Source: Aegilops tauschii subsp. strangulata (lineage: Eukaryota > Streptophyta > Magnoliopsida > Poales > Poaceae). From it: 64,000 nt of DNA. The notes beneath the pieces are model-generated. The model did no database searches. It was not told the origin of the DNA and saw only the letters and a list, made by a program, of their open reading frames with translations. This document shows, one piece after another, positions 45,231 to 55,521 of this stretch. Position 1 is the stretch's first letter. Each line of letters starts with the position of its first letter. The translations under genes were made by a program, and so were the position numbers. The stretch is taken from the NCBI RefSeq assembly GCF_002575655.3, contig NC_053040.3:456740780-456804779 (forward strand). Direction: 5' to 3'.

Positions 45231-46084
45231 AGTTTATGTGTTTTGATGTACCGAAGGTTATTCGGAGTCCCGGATATGATCACGGACAACACGAGGAATC
45301 TCTAAAGTCGAGACATAAAGATTGATATATTGGATGGCTTTGTTTGGACATCGGAATGGTTCCGGGTGAGTTCGGGCATTTATCGGAGTACCGGGAGGTT
45401 ACCGGAACCCCCCGGGGAGTATATGGGCCTTATTGGGCCTTAGTGGGAGAGATGAGGAGGCGGCCAAGGAGGGCCCCCCCCAAGCCCAATCCGAATTGGG
45501 TGGGGGCCGGCCCCCCTTTCCTTCCTCCCTCTCTCCTCCTTCCTTCCTCTCCTACTCCAACTAGGGAAGGGGGGAATCCTACTCCTGGTCGGAGTAGGAC
45601 TCCCCTAGGGCGCGCCATAGAGAGGGCCGGCCCCTCCCCTCCTCCCCTCCTTTATATACGGGGGAGGGGGGCACCCCATAGACACACAAGTTGATTGTTT
45701 AACCGTGTGCGGTGCCCCCCCCCCCCACAGATTTCCACCTCGGTCATATCGTTGTAGTGCTTAGGCGAAGCCCTGCGTCGGTAACTTCATCATCACCGCA
45801 CGCCATCGTGCTGACGAAGCTCTCCCTCGACACTCAGCTGGATCTAGAGTTCATGGGACGTCACCGAGCTGAACGTGTGCAGATCGCGGAGGTGTCGTAC
45901 TTTCGGTACTAGGATCGGTCAGATCGTGAAGACATACGACTACATCAACCGCGTTGTCATAACGCTTCTGCTTTCGGTCTACGAGGGTACGTGGACAACA
46001 CTCTCCCCTCTTGTTGCTATGCATCACCTAGATGGATCTTGCGTGTGCGTAGGAATTTTTTTTAAATTACCGCGTTCCCCAACA
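45231..46084 (+). repeat. TE1 3' LTR, 3' half only
   Basis: This aligns with 27066-27926 of the TE1 5' LTR and ends CCCCAACA followed by the TE1 target-site duplication ACAGT. The first 866 bases of this LTR are missing here; about 115 of them are found inverted at 36298-36413. Confidence 0.9.
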
Positions 46085-48720
46085 ACAGTGATGTCAGCAA
46101 ATCTCGTTTTCATGCTTTTGCTCTTTCTGAGCCTTTTTGTTATTCAAGACTTGGAGACGTTGTTGAACTTTTTGCTTATTAATAAAATGGCCGCATGCAT
46201 CACTCCGATGCAGAGGTCGGGGGATAACCTCCTTTTCGAAGAAAACAAAGGATGCTGGCGGTTTTCCTCACGATCACCTGCATACCAGACCAAACTGCCC
46301 GGTTGAAACAAGTGTCATTTCTGCATTTCCAGAGAGTCCACATGGCTGAGGCTTGCACTATAGCAACAGCAGTGTTGGGGCCATGATGCCAACGCTCAAG
46401 TATGTCATATATATATATATTTGTGCAGCTAGTACTACCAGTAATCTCCCCAACAACTCTCCGAAGTTCTACAGAAACAATACAATCTAAGAAAAGATGA
46501 CAAGAGGACTCATGTTCCGAACATAACAAGCAAGACAGATCTGGAACATTTTGTCTCTTGTGCAGATTATCTCTGGTTAACAATTTATTCTTAGCAATCA
46601 ACCAAAGAAAGATTTGAATTCTAGGGGGTATTTCAACTTCAAGACCACAGGGATATTGCCAGGACGGACCTTTCTAAAATTAATAATCTTATAGAAAGAC
46701 TGAATGGTGTACAACCCTTTTGCCTCATATTTCAATATAAGGGTGTCAGGTATGTCAATCAAAACAAGGGTTTTAATCTCATTGAACAAGTTGTTCCAAT
46801 CTTTCATCATATTGGGAGAGAAACACCTTCTAAAGTTAATTTTAAGGTTACTCCCATACTAAACCTCACTAGTAGTGACCTGATGATCTACTGCAATTGA
46901 ATAAAGCCCCCCCCCCCCCCGATATTGTGTAGCAAGGTTAACCTCACCACACCAAATATCTTCCCAAAATCTAATACTTTTACCATCACCCACCTTCCAG
47001 GAATACCCAAACTTAGAAGCCTTGATGGCCCATGACACTCCTTTCCAGAAGGGAGAGGCCAAGGCTAGAGCAGGTAAAGATATTAGGATTGTGAGTGTTA
47101 TATTTGGAATATATGATATTCTTCCATATCTTACCATCATCTAGGAGCTAGCGCTTCCCCCAAGAAGCAAGTAAGCAAAGATTAAAGTCAGCCAAATTAG
47201 CGATCCCCAGCCCACCAAATTTATTTTTGGTTGCTAGTGACCTCAATTTGAAAGGTGGTATTTATATATAACGCCCTCGTCCCAAAATCAATGAGCTAGC
47301 TGGGCATTAACGAGAGCAATAGCCCACTTAGGGAATTTTATAATCCCCATTAGATAGGAAGGGATACTAGCGAGGCAAGATTGGACTAAAATCAGTCTCT
47401 TGCCAAAAGAGAGGAGACTTCCCCTCCAACCTGCCCCTCTTTTGATGATTTTGTCAACCACAGGTTGGAGATCCTCTTTCTAAGCTTATTATAATGAAGA
47501 GGGGCTCCAAGGTACTTAATTGGGAAACTACTGATTTTGCAGCCCATAACCTAAGCAAAAATATTAGCACTACTCCCTCCGTCACGGTTTAGAAGGCACA
47601 TTTAGATTTACGTGCGTTTCCAAAATAGACAAGATTTAAGGCGCCAATGCAATTACTCCTACTAGTACTGTATGTATGCAACTGTGTGAATTCTAAGCTG
47701 CTCACGTGCGGGAGGAAAAGGAAGGAGAGCGGGAAGAAAAGGAAGGAGTGCGGGAAGAAGAAGGAAAGCGAGATCGACCCGCTGGAATCGGTCTCCACCA
47801 ATGCATGCGTGAGGTGGCCATGGGGGTTACTGCGCATTGATTTCTCAATCAATTAGGCGCTGTGCTATTAACTACGCTGCTATTTTTCAGTCGCATGCAA
47901 AGGAAACTAGAGCCAATCGTGGACTACCTTGGTCCTAGAGATTTCTCATGTACGCCTTCTAAACCGTGACGGAGGGAGTATCTATATTTATATTGATGGG
48001 GACCAGATCACACTTATGGAAATTAATCTTCTTCCCCGAAATCTGTTTGAAACAAGATAATAGTCACTTCGCGTTTTTAGCGTGATCTAAGTTATAGTCC
48101 ATAAATAGCAGAGTGTCATATGCATATTGCAGGCTAACAACTCCAGTAGGATTAGAAGGAGGAAAAACTCCCCCAATCAAATTATTACTAAAAGCCTTGA
48201 ATAATATCCTAGTAAACACATCAGCAACAAGATTAAATAGCAAAGGTGAAGCAGGACCACCCTGCCTCACACCCTTCGAGTAATGAAAAAATCACTGTTC
48301 GTGTCATTTAGTCTGACACCAACAAATCCATTGTATAATAGGGACTTAATTTTATTAATCAACAAGGGGCTAAAGCCCCTCCTGGTCATCATGTCAACCA
48401 GGAATTCCCTATTGATCATGTCATATGCTTTCTAATAGTCTAGTTTGAATACAAAACAAGACATTTTCCTAGTAGCAACAACATGAATTATTTCATGAGC
48501 AGCTACAATGCTCTCCACTATAAACCTGGCTTTAATGAAAGCAGTTTGATTAGGAGAGATAAGTTCATTACAAATGGGGCCAAACTTATTAGTGGCACAT
48601 TTGGAAAAAATCTTAAAGCTACAGTTAGTCATAGACAGAGGCCTAAATTTCTCTAGCCTAATAGCATCCACCTCCTTAGGAACTAGAGGAAGTAGAGAGA
48701 AGTTAAGCCTAATCTGGGCT
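46085..48720 (-). pseudogene. LINE reverse transcriptase remnant
   Basis: On the minus strand, in order: RT fingers/palm (LEKFRPLSMTNCSFKIFSK, NQTAFIKARFI, FVFKLDY; 48671-48432), then QGGPASPLLFNLVADVFTR and a YADD-like QYAYD (48270-48064), then thumb/connection blocks (47560-46610), and the zinc-binding tail (LLTRDNLHKRQ, CLLCSEHESSCHLFLDC, WTLWKCRND; 46601-46200). The motif spacing is that of plant L1-type LINEs. Frameshifts and a 406-bp Stowaway-type insertion inactivate it. The 5' part beyond 48720 is missing. TE1 lies at its 3' end. Confidence 0.85.
47573..47978. mobile_element. Stowaway/Tc1-mariner-type element, 406 bp
   Basis: The inverted ends CTCCCTCCGTCACGGTTTAG and CTAAACCGTGACGGAGGGAG match perfectly and extend through GAAGGC. 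The element is flanked by TA (47571-47572 and 47979-47980). It is long for a Stowaway MITE and carries a purine-rich interior (GGAGGAAAAGGAAGGAG). No transposase was seen. Confidence 0.9.
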
Positions 48721-48849
48721 AAAAGTGGGTAAAACGACTAATGGATGATTAATTATTGATATGACCATCATGCCCTCTTAGTTGAAGGGGTATTCTTTAA
48801 TCTCAGCCATTGATTCAATTCAATTAAGGGGGGTGTGCGTGTACCTAAG
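48721..48849. other. Short spacer, nothing recognised
   Basis: AT-rich DNA between the 5' edge of the LINE remnant and a Stowaway MITE, without features. Confidence 0.4.
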
Positions 48850-48851
48850 TA

Positions 48852-48932
48852 CTCCCTCTGTGAACAAATATAAGAGTGTTTAGATCACTAAAGTGGTAAT
48901 CTAAACGCTTTTATATTAGTTTACTGAGGGAG
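48852..48932. mobile_element. Stowaway MITE, 81 bp
   Basis: CTCCCTCTGTGAACAAATAT and its inverted partner (..AGTTTACTGAGGGAG) are flanked by the TA duplication (48850-48851 and 48933-48934). The near-palindromic interior (GTGTTTAGATCACTAAAGTGGTAATCTAAAC region) can fold completely. It lies about 250 bp downstream of the SINA-like gene and may contribute to its 3' flank. Confidence 0.92.
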
Positions 48933-49185
48933 TAGAAGTCAAAACTGAATATACTAGAGCAGACTGAAATCACATATGCAACGTTGGAAATAAGCATCGT
49001 TCTTAGCATTCAACCAACACTCTCCACACAGGCGTGGAGGTGAAGAAAAGGTAGTTCGAGTCTTTACCAAGACTACAAAAGACACAATTATCTAAATTCA
49101 GGCGATCCCCAGATTACTTAGCAGACTACTACGAAACTATGATGCCTCTCCTGGCTTCACGTAAAGATAACTGCAGCTCTTAGCT

Positions 49186-50279
49186 TCACGCGCTGAGGCC
49201 CTGGGTCTTGCTGATGCAGACGCGCACATGGAGCTGGCTGGTCTCGTCTCCCTTATGCAGCATCGCCGGCTGCACACGGATGAAATAATCACGGACCGCC
49301 TCCTTATGGTATTGGACGGGGTCGGAGCAACTCTTCATCACCTTCTTTTCCACCTTCACCTTGAGCCCCGGGCCCTCCACCGCGAACGAGGAGCTGTACA
49401 CCGGCCCAGCACCAGCATTATTCCTGACACACGCAAGGCCTGTGAAGTTTGTGTCTTCGTTACCGTAAACGAGCAAGACGAATACGCCACCGTCCTCCTC
49501 CGCGACCAAGAACTCAAGGTGCACCGTATAAGACTTCGGCGCGTCGATGGCGTACTGGTGGCCCTTGCCGTACGTGATCTTGTGTGCGGCCCAAGCATGC
49601 CGGCCGGACTCCTCTGTAAGGTGGCGCAAGAGGTCCGCCGGCGTGCCCTCGAAAAAGCATTTCGCGCACAAACAGGGCCCAAACGAGCACGCGGCTACGT
49701 GCGCCGCGGTGTCGCTGAAGGCCAAGGAGCTCGCGCAGCCGTACTTTTTGTACGGGCACGCCACCTTGGTGTTGCTCAACAGGGTGTCCAGGTAGGTGCT
49801 CTGAACGTAGCCCACGGACGCGGCCAAGTCTGTGCAAGAGGTGCACTCGTACTCGTCGTCGTCGCCGCCGCCGCTGACACAGTCGCCGCATGCTACGTGC
49901 CGCATTCGGGAGCACTGCGACCGATGCATGCCGTACACCAAATAAGAAACAAGAGTTACGAATCAATCGATCGATCTTGTGGGTGTACTGAAGGCAGATT
50001 TTGGTTTTCTCTGTTTGTTCGGATTACCTGGTAAACAGGAGGCTTGAGGGGGTAATGGCACTCGTCGCAGTATAGTTCTGTCTTCGGCACGTCGGACTCC
50101 AGCAGTGTCATCGCACCTCCCTCCGACGCCGCCGCAAGCGTCTCTACGGCAACGGGACTGGGCGCTGGTGGCCGCGCCTCTAAAGCAACTGGACAGGACG
50201 CCGTCACCGACTTCAGGCCCGGCCGGCCCTTTGCCGGCTTTGTAGCCCCGTCCGCCGTGTTCTTCCTCTTGTCACCCAT
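49186..50279 (-). CDS. SINA-like RING-type E3 ubiquitin ligase, 326 aa, two exons
   Basis: Exon 1 (50279-50028, 84 codons) starts MGDKRKNTADGATKPAKGRP and ends in the RING half CDECHYPLKPPVYQ before a GT donor (GTAATCC). Exon 2 (49914-49186, 242 codons) begins after a CAG acceptor with CSRMRHVACGDC and continues with CTSC. The RING (Cys71, Cys74, then C-x4-H-x2-C-x2-C, C-x2-C) is complete. A SIAH-type zinc finger follows (ACPYKKYGC, DTAAHVAAC, PCLCAKCFFEG, LLRHL), then a TRAF-like substrate-binding domain (YTVHLEFLVAEEDGGVFVLL). SINA proteins transfer ubiquitin from E2 enzymes to substrates, usually as dimers. The frame stays open upstream to ATG 50558; MGDKRK was chosen because SINA-like proteins typically have short N-termini. 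No disabling change was seen. A broken paralogue lies at 15358-17613. Confidence 0.85.
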
Positions 50280-50307
50280 CGTCTCGTGTGAGAGAGCTCC
50301 GCTTAGG

Positions 50308-50315
50308 ATATTATA
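50308..50315 (-). promoter_or_regulatory. TATA-like element upstream of the SINA-like gene
   Basis: The minus strand reads TATAATAT about 30 bases before ATG 50279. That is too near for a normal leader if this ATG is used, so the real TATA box may be elsewhere or the leader is very short. Confidence 0.3.
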
Positions 50316-50614
50316 CAGTGCCTCCGTCCGGATTAGTAGGTTGGGCTGCCAATGGTGCCGTGAAAAGTGGAAACGCTTTGTCAGCGAGCGCCTCGATCTC
50401 CCCCGAATCGCTACCTCTCCCAGCGAGAAAATTAATTCCTCCGTTAATGCCCAGCCTTTTCGTGAACTGCAAGAGGGAACTCGCTCGCCGATTGGGTCAA
50501 CTTGCCGGCAGACCCTATGGCGCTTCAGGTGAAGAAGCGTGCTGATGATTCGAACCATCGACCTCCCTCAGCTAGTCACAGCAAGTAGTACAATGTGACA
50601 TGAGCAGGCTATAA

Positions 50615-52166
50615 GAGCATCTCTAGCAGATCCCGCGAACCGGGTCATCCGGTATAATAACCGTCAGTTTGCGGGATCCATCCCGTATCCCTGTTCCAAA
50701 CAGATCCTTTAAATCCGACCGTCCCGAAAAAAATATTTGCGGGATCCCGAATCCGTGAGTTCATTTTCTCCATATCTACGGAATTTCACCCGATTTTGCC
50801 GGGCACCCTTTCCCTTGGCGCGAACGCCCGGACCCACTTCCGCCGGCTTCAGTTCCCGCCTCCACTCCCCGCGCCGCAAATCGCCGCCCCTATTGCTGCC
50901 CCGCGCCGCCCGAAAGCTTCGCCGCCCTGCACCGCATCCATTCCACCTAGTTTCTTGCAATAGGGGAGCCTATTTGTGTCCACTGGTCGCGGCCGCCGCC
51001 GGCGCCATGGATCCGCCCCGGAGCTCGGCACGCTTGCTTGTAGCTTGCGGATCCGGTTTCTCCGACGCTTCTGAGTGGCGCGCATCGGAGGAAGAGGGCG
51101 GCACAGCTTCGCTTCGGCCAGCGGGGGAGAAGAAAGGGGTGGCGCGACGCGGCTTCGCTTCGGCCGGTGGGGGAGAAGAAGAGGGCAGCGAGGCTTTGCT
51201 TCGGGCGGGGTATGTCCAACCTCCACGGGTTCGTGCTCAATTTGGCCCGGAGTAGGTTCGGATGAAATTCATGGCCATTTTATGTGCATTTTGCATATGG
51301 ATTGGAGTTCGTCGTCGTTGTCTTCGTCCGATGATTCAGACATAGAAGATATGATCCTCGACGACGATGATGACAACCTAGTCTTGTTGCATCTCGCCGA
51401 CGAATTTGAGGCGGGGTCGAAGAAAAAGCGGCACGGATCCATGGTCGGCGGGCTATGCATTCCCCAAAACCGAGCTCTCGGCGACAAGATGCTCATGAAA
51501 GACTACTTCGCCGAGGTACCGACATATCTGTCTCACCTCTTTCATAGGCAATATCAAATGCATAGGTCACTTTTCGCCGCATCGTCGAGGCTTGCAAGCA
51601 AAATTGTCGTTTCTTCACTCGGCGTAGGAATGTCGCCGGTTTGATTGGCTTTAGTTCATATCAAAAAATATCGGTGGCAATGATAGTGATTGCATATGGT
51701 GTTCTCGCCGACTACGCGGGTGAATATCTTCACATTGGCGAAGATACCACCATCAAATGTGTTTGTGTCTTTGCGAAGACAGTGATCCGGGTTTTTGGCC
51801 CGAAGTACCTTCGAGCTCCAAACAAAGAAGACACAAAGAAGGTCATGGCAATGAACGAAGCAAGGGGATGGCCGGGCATGCTAGGGAGTACTGATTGCAT
51901 GTATTGAAGGTGGAAGAACTGTCCGGTGGCTTCGACAGGGCAATACACCGGCCATAAACATAAACCCATCATCGTTCTTGAAGCTGTGGCTTCACATGAT
52001 TTCTGGATTTGGCATTGCTTCTTTGGTTTGCCGTGCTCTCTCAATGATATCAACATTTTGCAGTGATCTCATCTATTTGCTCAGCTAGCTAGTGGAAAAT
52101 ATCCGACTTGCAACTATACCGTTAATGGCCATGACTACACCATGGGATACTATCTTGCCAATGGTA
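50615..52166 (+). mobile_element. PIF/Harbinger element with transposase remnant, right end lost
   Basis: The left terminal repeat GAGCATCTCTAGCAG (50615) is preceded by TAA (50612-50614), the expected 3-bp duplication. It matches 13 of 15 bases of the AP2-carrying element's end at 14095. After a GC-rich leader a transposase pseudogene follows. The element is cut at about 52166 by a Stowaway-like MITE and no right terminal repeat is seen beyond. Confidence 0.8.
51298..52166 (+). pseudogene. Harbinger transposase (DDE_Tnp_4 type), frameshifted and truncated
   Basis: The frame starts MDWSSSSLSSSDDSDIEDMI with an acidic N-terminus, then reads LMKDYFAEVPTYLSHLFHRQ. After a frameshift near 51590 it continues GFSSYQKISVAMIVIAYGV, YLHIGEDTTIKCV, FGPKYLRAPNKEDTKKV and the first catalytic region GWPGMLGSTDCM (D of the DDE triad), then a TGA instead of Trp/His codons, and NCPVA, TGHKHKPIIVLEAVASHD with the second catalytic Asp region, FFGLPCSLNDINVL, and NGHDYTMGYYLANGI. 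The C-terminal part with the last catalytic residue is missing. The family is well recognised; the copy is inactive. Confidence 0.87.
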
Positions 52167-52404
52167 TTATCTTCCCAAAATATAAGGCGCGCTTGACTTT
52201 GCACGGTCTTTGATTCATGGCTTTGACCACTAGTACATGGATTGAACATGTATAGATGGCATAATCATATTTTTATTGCAAAACAATTTTATTTCATATG
52301 TCTGTATACTAATTTTTTATACACATAATGCATGAAAATCATAGTTAAAATTGTGCAATGATGACAAAAATCAATCGGTGTCTTATATTTTGGGAAGGAG
52401 CAAG
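52167..52404. mobile_element. Stowaway-like MITE, 238 bp
   Basis: TTCCCAAAATATAAGG near the left end and CTTATATTTTGGGAAGGAG near the right end form an inverted repeat, with TA on both sides (52165-52166 and 52405-52406). The CTCC part of the left end is mutated (TTATC). It is inserted in or next to the end of the Harbinger transposase. Confidence 0.65.
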
Positions 52405-52406
52405 TA

Positions 52407-52921
52407 CTTGGTTAACTAAATCCATGGGAAGCCTCACACCGCCATCCTTATTCGTGGCCAACGGCGGTGTAGGACTGTAGGGGATTATTGGTGGCATTGG
52501 ACGTTGATTGGTTGCGGCGGCATGCGGGCACCAAGGTGCGGTCTCAGTTGCTAGCTTGTCTGTCGATTCGACAGATAAGCTAGCAACTGAGAAGGCACCT
52601 TGGCATGTGTCGCAGTGAACGATGCTATGCAGGCGCAGGATGATGTTGTCGACATAGAGGAGCAGGTAAGCAGTCGCCTGGCCCTGGTGGTACACAAACA
52701 GCGAGGCGTCGGAGCGAGTAGCTCGAAACCCAAGCTGCTCCAGGAAGGCGGCGATGCGCTGGTACCATGCTCGAGGGGCTTGCTTCAACCCGTACAAGGA
52801 GCGGGAGAGCAAGCACGCATGATCAGAATGAGCTGCATCGACGAAGCCAGTGGGCTGCTGACAGAAGACCTGCTCCGAGAGATGGCCATGTTGGAACGCG
52901 TTCGACACATCCATCTGATGC
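52407..52921 (-). pseudogene. Ty1-copia reverse transcriptase fragment with a terminal inverted duplication
   Basis: On the minus strand 52914 to about 52635 encodes the copia RT core: MDVSNAFQHGHLSEQVFCQQ, PTGFVD, SLYGLKQAPRAWYQRI, SDASLFVY and LLLYVDNIIL, where the catalytic YVDD reads YVDN. The family differs from the Angela-like elements. The homology stops at a long hairpin (52531-52603), after which the sequence is not recognisable. The right side is cut by the gypsy LTR at 52922, whose insertion target it is. Confidence 0.82.
52531..52603. repeat. Near-perfect 73-nt palindrome
   Basis: Arms of 24 nt (52543-52566 and 52568-52591, around CTGTCGATTCGACAG) pair with one mismatch and a single central base. 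After a 3-base internal loop the stem continues with CCAAGGTGC (52531-52539) and GCACCTTGG (52595-52603). It marks the end of recognisable RT homology. Confidence 0.88.
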
Positions 52922-54849
52922 TGTGACGCCCCCGATTTGACCGTACACTAATCATGCACGCAAATGTGTACGATCAAGATCAGGGACTCACGGGAAGATA
53001 TCACAACACAACTCTAAAACATAAATAAGTCATACAAGCATCATAATACAAGCCAGGGGCCTCGAGGGCTCGAATACAATTGCTCGATCATAGACGAGTC
53101 AGTGGAAGCAACAATATCTGAGTACAGACATAAGTTAAACAAGTTTGCCTTAAGAAGGCTAGCACAAAAGTAGCAACGATCGAAAAGGCAAGGCCTCCTG
53201 CCTGGGACCTCCTAACTACTCCTCGAAGCCGAACTCCACGTAGAATCATCCTCGGGATCTCTAGCTCCTGGACTCCAGCATCTGGTTGCGACAATCCGGT
53301 ATAGAAAGGGGAAAAGAGGAAGAAAAGCAACCGTGAGTACTCATCCAAAGTACTCGCAAGCAAGGAGCTACACTACATATGCATGGGTATATGTGTAAAG
53401 GGTCATATCAGTGGACTGAACTGCAGAATGCCAGAATAAGAGGGGGATAGCTAATCCTGTCGAAGACTACGCTTCTGGCAGCCTCCATCTTGCAGCATGT
53501 AGAAGAGAGTAGATTGAAGTCTCCAAGTAGCATCGTATAGCATAATCCTACCCGGCGATCCCCTCCTCGTCGCCCTATTAGAGAGCGATCACCGGGTTAT
53601 ATTTGGCACTTGGAAGGGTGTGTTTTATTAAGTATCCAGTTCTAGTTGTCATAAGGTCAAGGTACAACTCCGGGTCGTCCTTTTACCGAGGGACACGGCT
53701 ATTCGAATAGATAAACTTCCCTGCAGGGGTGCACCACATACCCCAACACGCTCGATCCCATTTGGCCGGACACACTTTTCTGGGTCATGCCCGGCCTCGG
53801 AATATCAACACGTCGCAGCCCCACCTAAGCACAACAGAGAGGTCAGCACGCCGGTCTAACCCTATGCGCGCAGGGGTCTGGGCCCATCGCCCTATGCACA
53901 CCTGCACGTTGCGTACGCGGCCGGAAGCAGACCTAGCCTAGTGGCGTTCCAGTCCAATCCGGCGCGCGCCACTCAGTCGCTGACGTCACGAAGGCTTCGG
54001 CTGATACCACGACGCCGGGATACCCATAACTACTCCCGCGTAGATGGCTAGTGCGTATAGACCAAATGGCCAGACTCAGATCAAATACCAAGAACTCGTT
54101 ATGCGTGTTATGTCGAAGTAACCGCGGACGCCGTCCAGGGCCAGGCCCACCTCTCACCTAGGCGGTCTCAACCTGCCCTGTCGCTCCGCCACAAAGATCC
54201 ACTTGCGGGTACTCCTACGAGCCGACCCGACTTTAGTCATCACATGTGTCATGTATTTAGTATATAAGTATATACCCGTGATCACCGCCCAGGTGATCAC
54301 GGCCCGATAGTATAGCACAGCAGACGGACAAGAATGTAGGGCCACTGATGGAAAACTAGCATCCTATACTAAGCATGTAGGATTGCAGGTAAAGGTAACA
54401 ACAGTAGTAGCAAGGATAGGCTATGCATCAGGATAGGATATCGGAAAGCAGTAACATGCTACACTCTAATACAGGCAGTATAGAGAAGAATAGGCGATAT
54501 CTGGTGATCAACGGGGGGGGGCTTGCCTGGTTGCTCTGGCAAGTAGGAGGGGTCGTCAACTCCGTAGTCGAACTGGGCAGCAGCAGTGTCGGTCTCGTAG
54601 TCTACCGGAGAGAAGAGGGGGGGAAGAAACAGTAAATACAATGCAAACATAAGCATGACGATGCGTGACATGACAATGAACAGTGCGAGGTGTGTCCTAA
54701 CGCGACAGTAGGTGGTACCGGCGAAGGGGGGGACATCCGGGAAAGTATTCCCGATGTTTTGCGTTTTCGGACAGACGGACCGGAGGGGGAAAGTTGCGAG
54801 TTCAATAGGTTACACTAGTAGAAAACAGGGCATTGGTCACAGGGCAGTT

Positions 54850-55075
54850 TTCACATTAGCCCCGGTTCAGTCACGAACCGGGACTAATGTGAGCATTGGT
54901 CCCGGTTCGTGAGCCCAGGGGGCCGGCCGGGGCCTCGTGGGCATTGGTCCCGGTTCGTATGGACCCTTTGGTCCCGGTTGGTGGTACAAACCGGGACCAA
55001 TGGGCCACGCTCCTGGCCCGCCACCCTTTAGTCCCGGTTCATACCACAAACCGGGACTAAAGGGCTGGTCCTAGT
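54850..55075. repeat. Left subterminal CACTA repeats
   Basis: The words CCCGGTTCG and CCCGGTTGG alternate with their reverse complements (AACCGGGAC), giving several short hairpins. Such arrays bind CACTA transposase (TNPA-type) in well-studied elements. Confidence 0.8.
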
Positions 55076-55521
55076 TGCGGCCAGTGTTTAGTCCCACCTC
55101 GCCAACCGAAGGGCACTCACACCAGTTTATAAGCTCGTCCCTCTATGCCTTGTTGAGCTTCTATTAAAGTGAAAATAGATGCCCTTATACAGGAAATTTG
55201 ACTTAAATTCATAGTAAATTTCATAGAAATTTAGTATGAATTTAGGTTGAATTTTCTCTATAAGTGCATCTATGTTCATTTTTTATATTTATAAAATAAA
55301 TAAACCTTAATAAAATAAATAAAACTAAATAAACCTTAATAAAATAAAATAAACTATAGTAACTACAATAAATAAACCTTAATTAATTAAGTAAAAATAG
55401 CAGCAAGTAAAATAAATAAAAATAGCAGCAGTAAAATAAATAAAAATAAAATAATTAAAGTAAAAGACATAAGTAATTAGAAATAAAATAAATAAGTTTT
55501 TTGTTGTAAGTAGAAAGAAAA
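55076..55521. other. AT-rich CACTA interior
   Basis: Low-complexity DNA built of AATAAA, TTAATAAAATAAA and AGCAGC.AGTAAAATAAA words. No gene. Confidence 0.6.

Larger units (their letters stand above)
26200..46084 (+). mobile_element. TE1: Ty1-copia retrotransposon (Angela/WIS-like) with nested insertions
   Basis: The 5' LTR starts TGAAGGAAATATGCCCTATA and the last LTR fragment ends TTCCCCAACA; the whole is flanked by a perfect 5-bp target-site duplication ACAGT (26195-26199 and 46085-46089). Inside are gag-pol remnants, a CACTA element (29256-32648), a hAT MITE (34504-34698), an inverted 3' fragment (36298-36722), and a second copia element, TE2 (36723-45230). The matching duplication shows that all of this is one insertion that was later invaded and rearranged. 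It apparently landed in a LINE, whose 3' region begins at 46085. Confidence 0.9.

Noticed and set aside
47647..47856. 69-codon Lys-rich frame inside the Stowaway-type element
   Set aside because: It is composed of GGAAGGAGxGGGAAG repeats in a MITE; no transposase motif.
49228..50034. 268-codon plus-strand frame opposite the SINA-like gene
   Set aside because: It is the antisense shadow of GC-rich coding sequence and has no recognisable domain.
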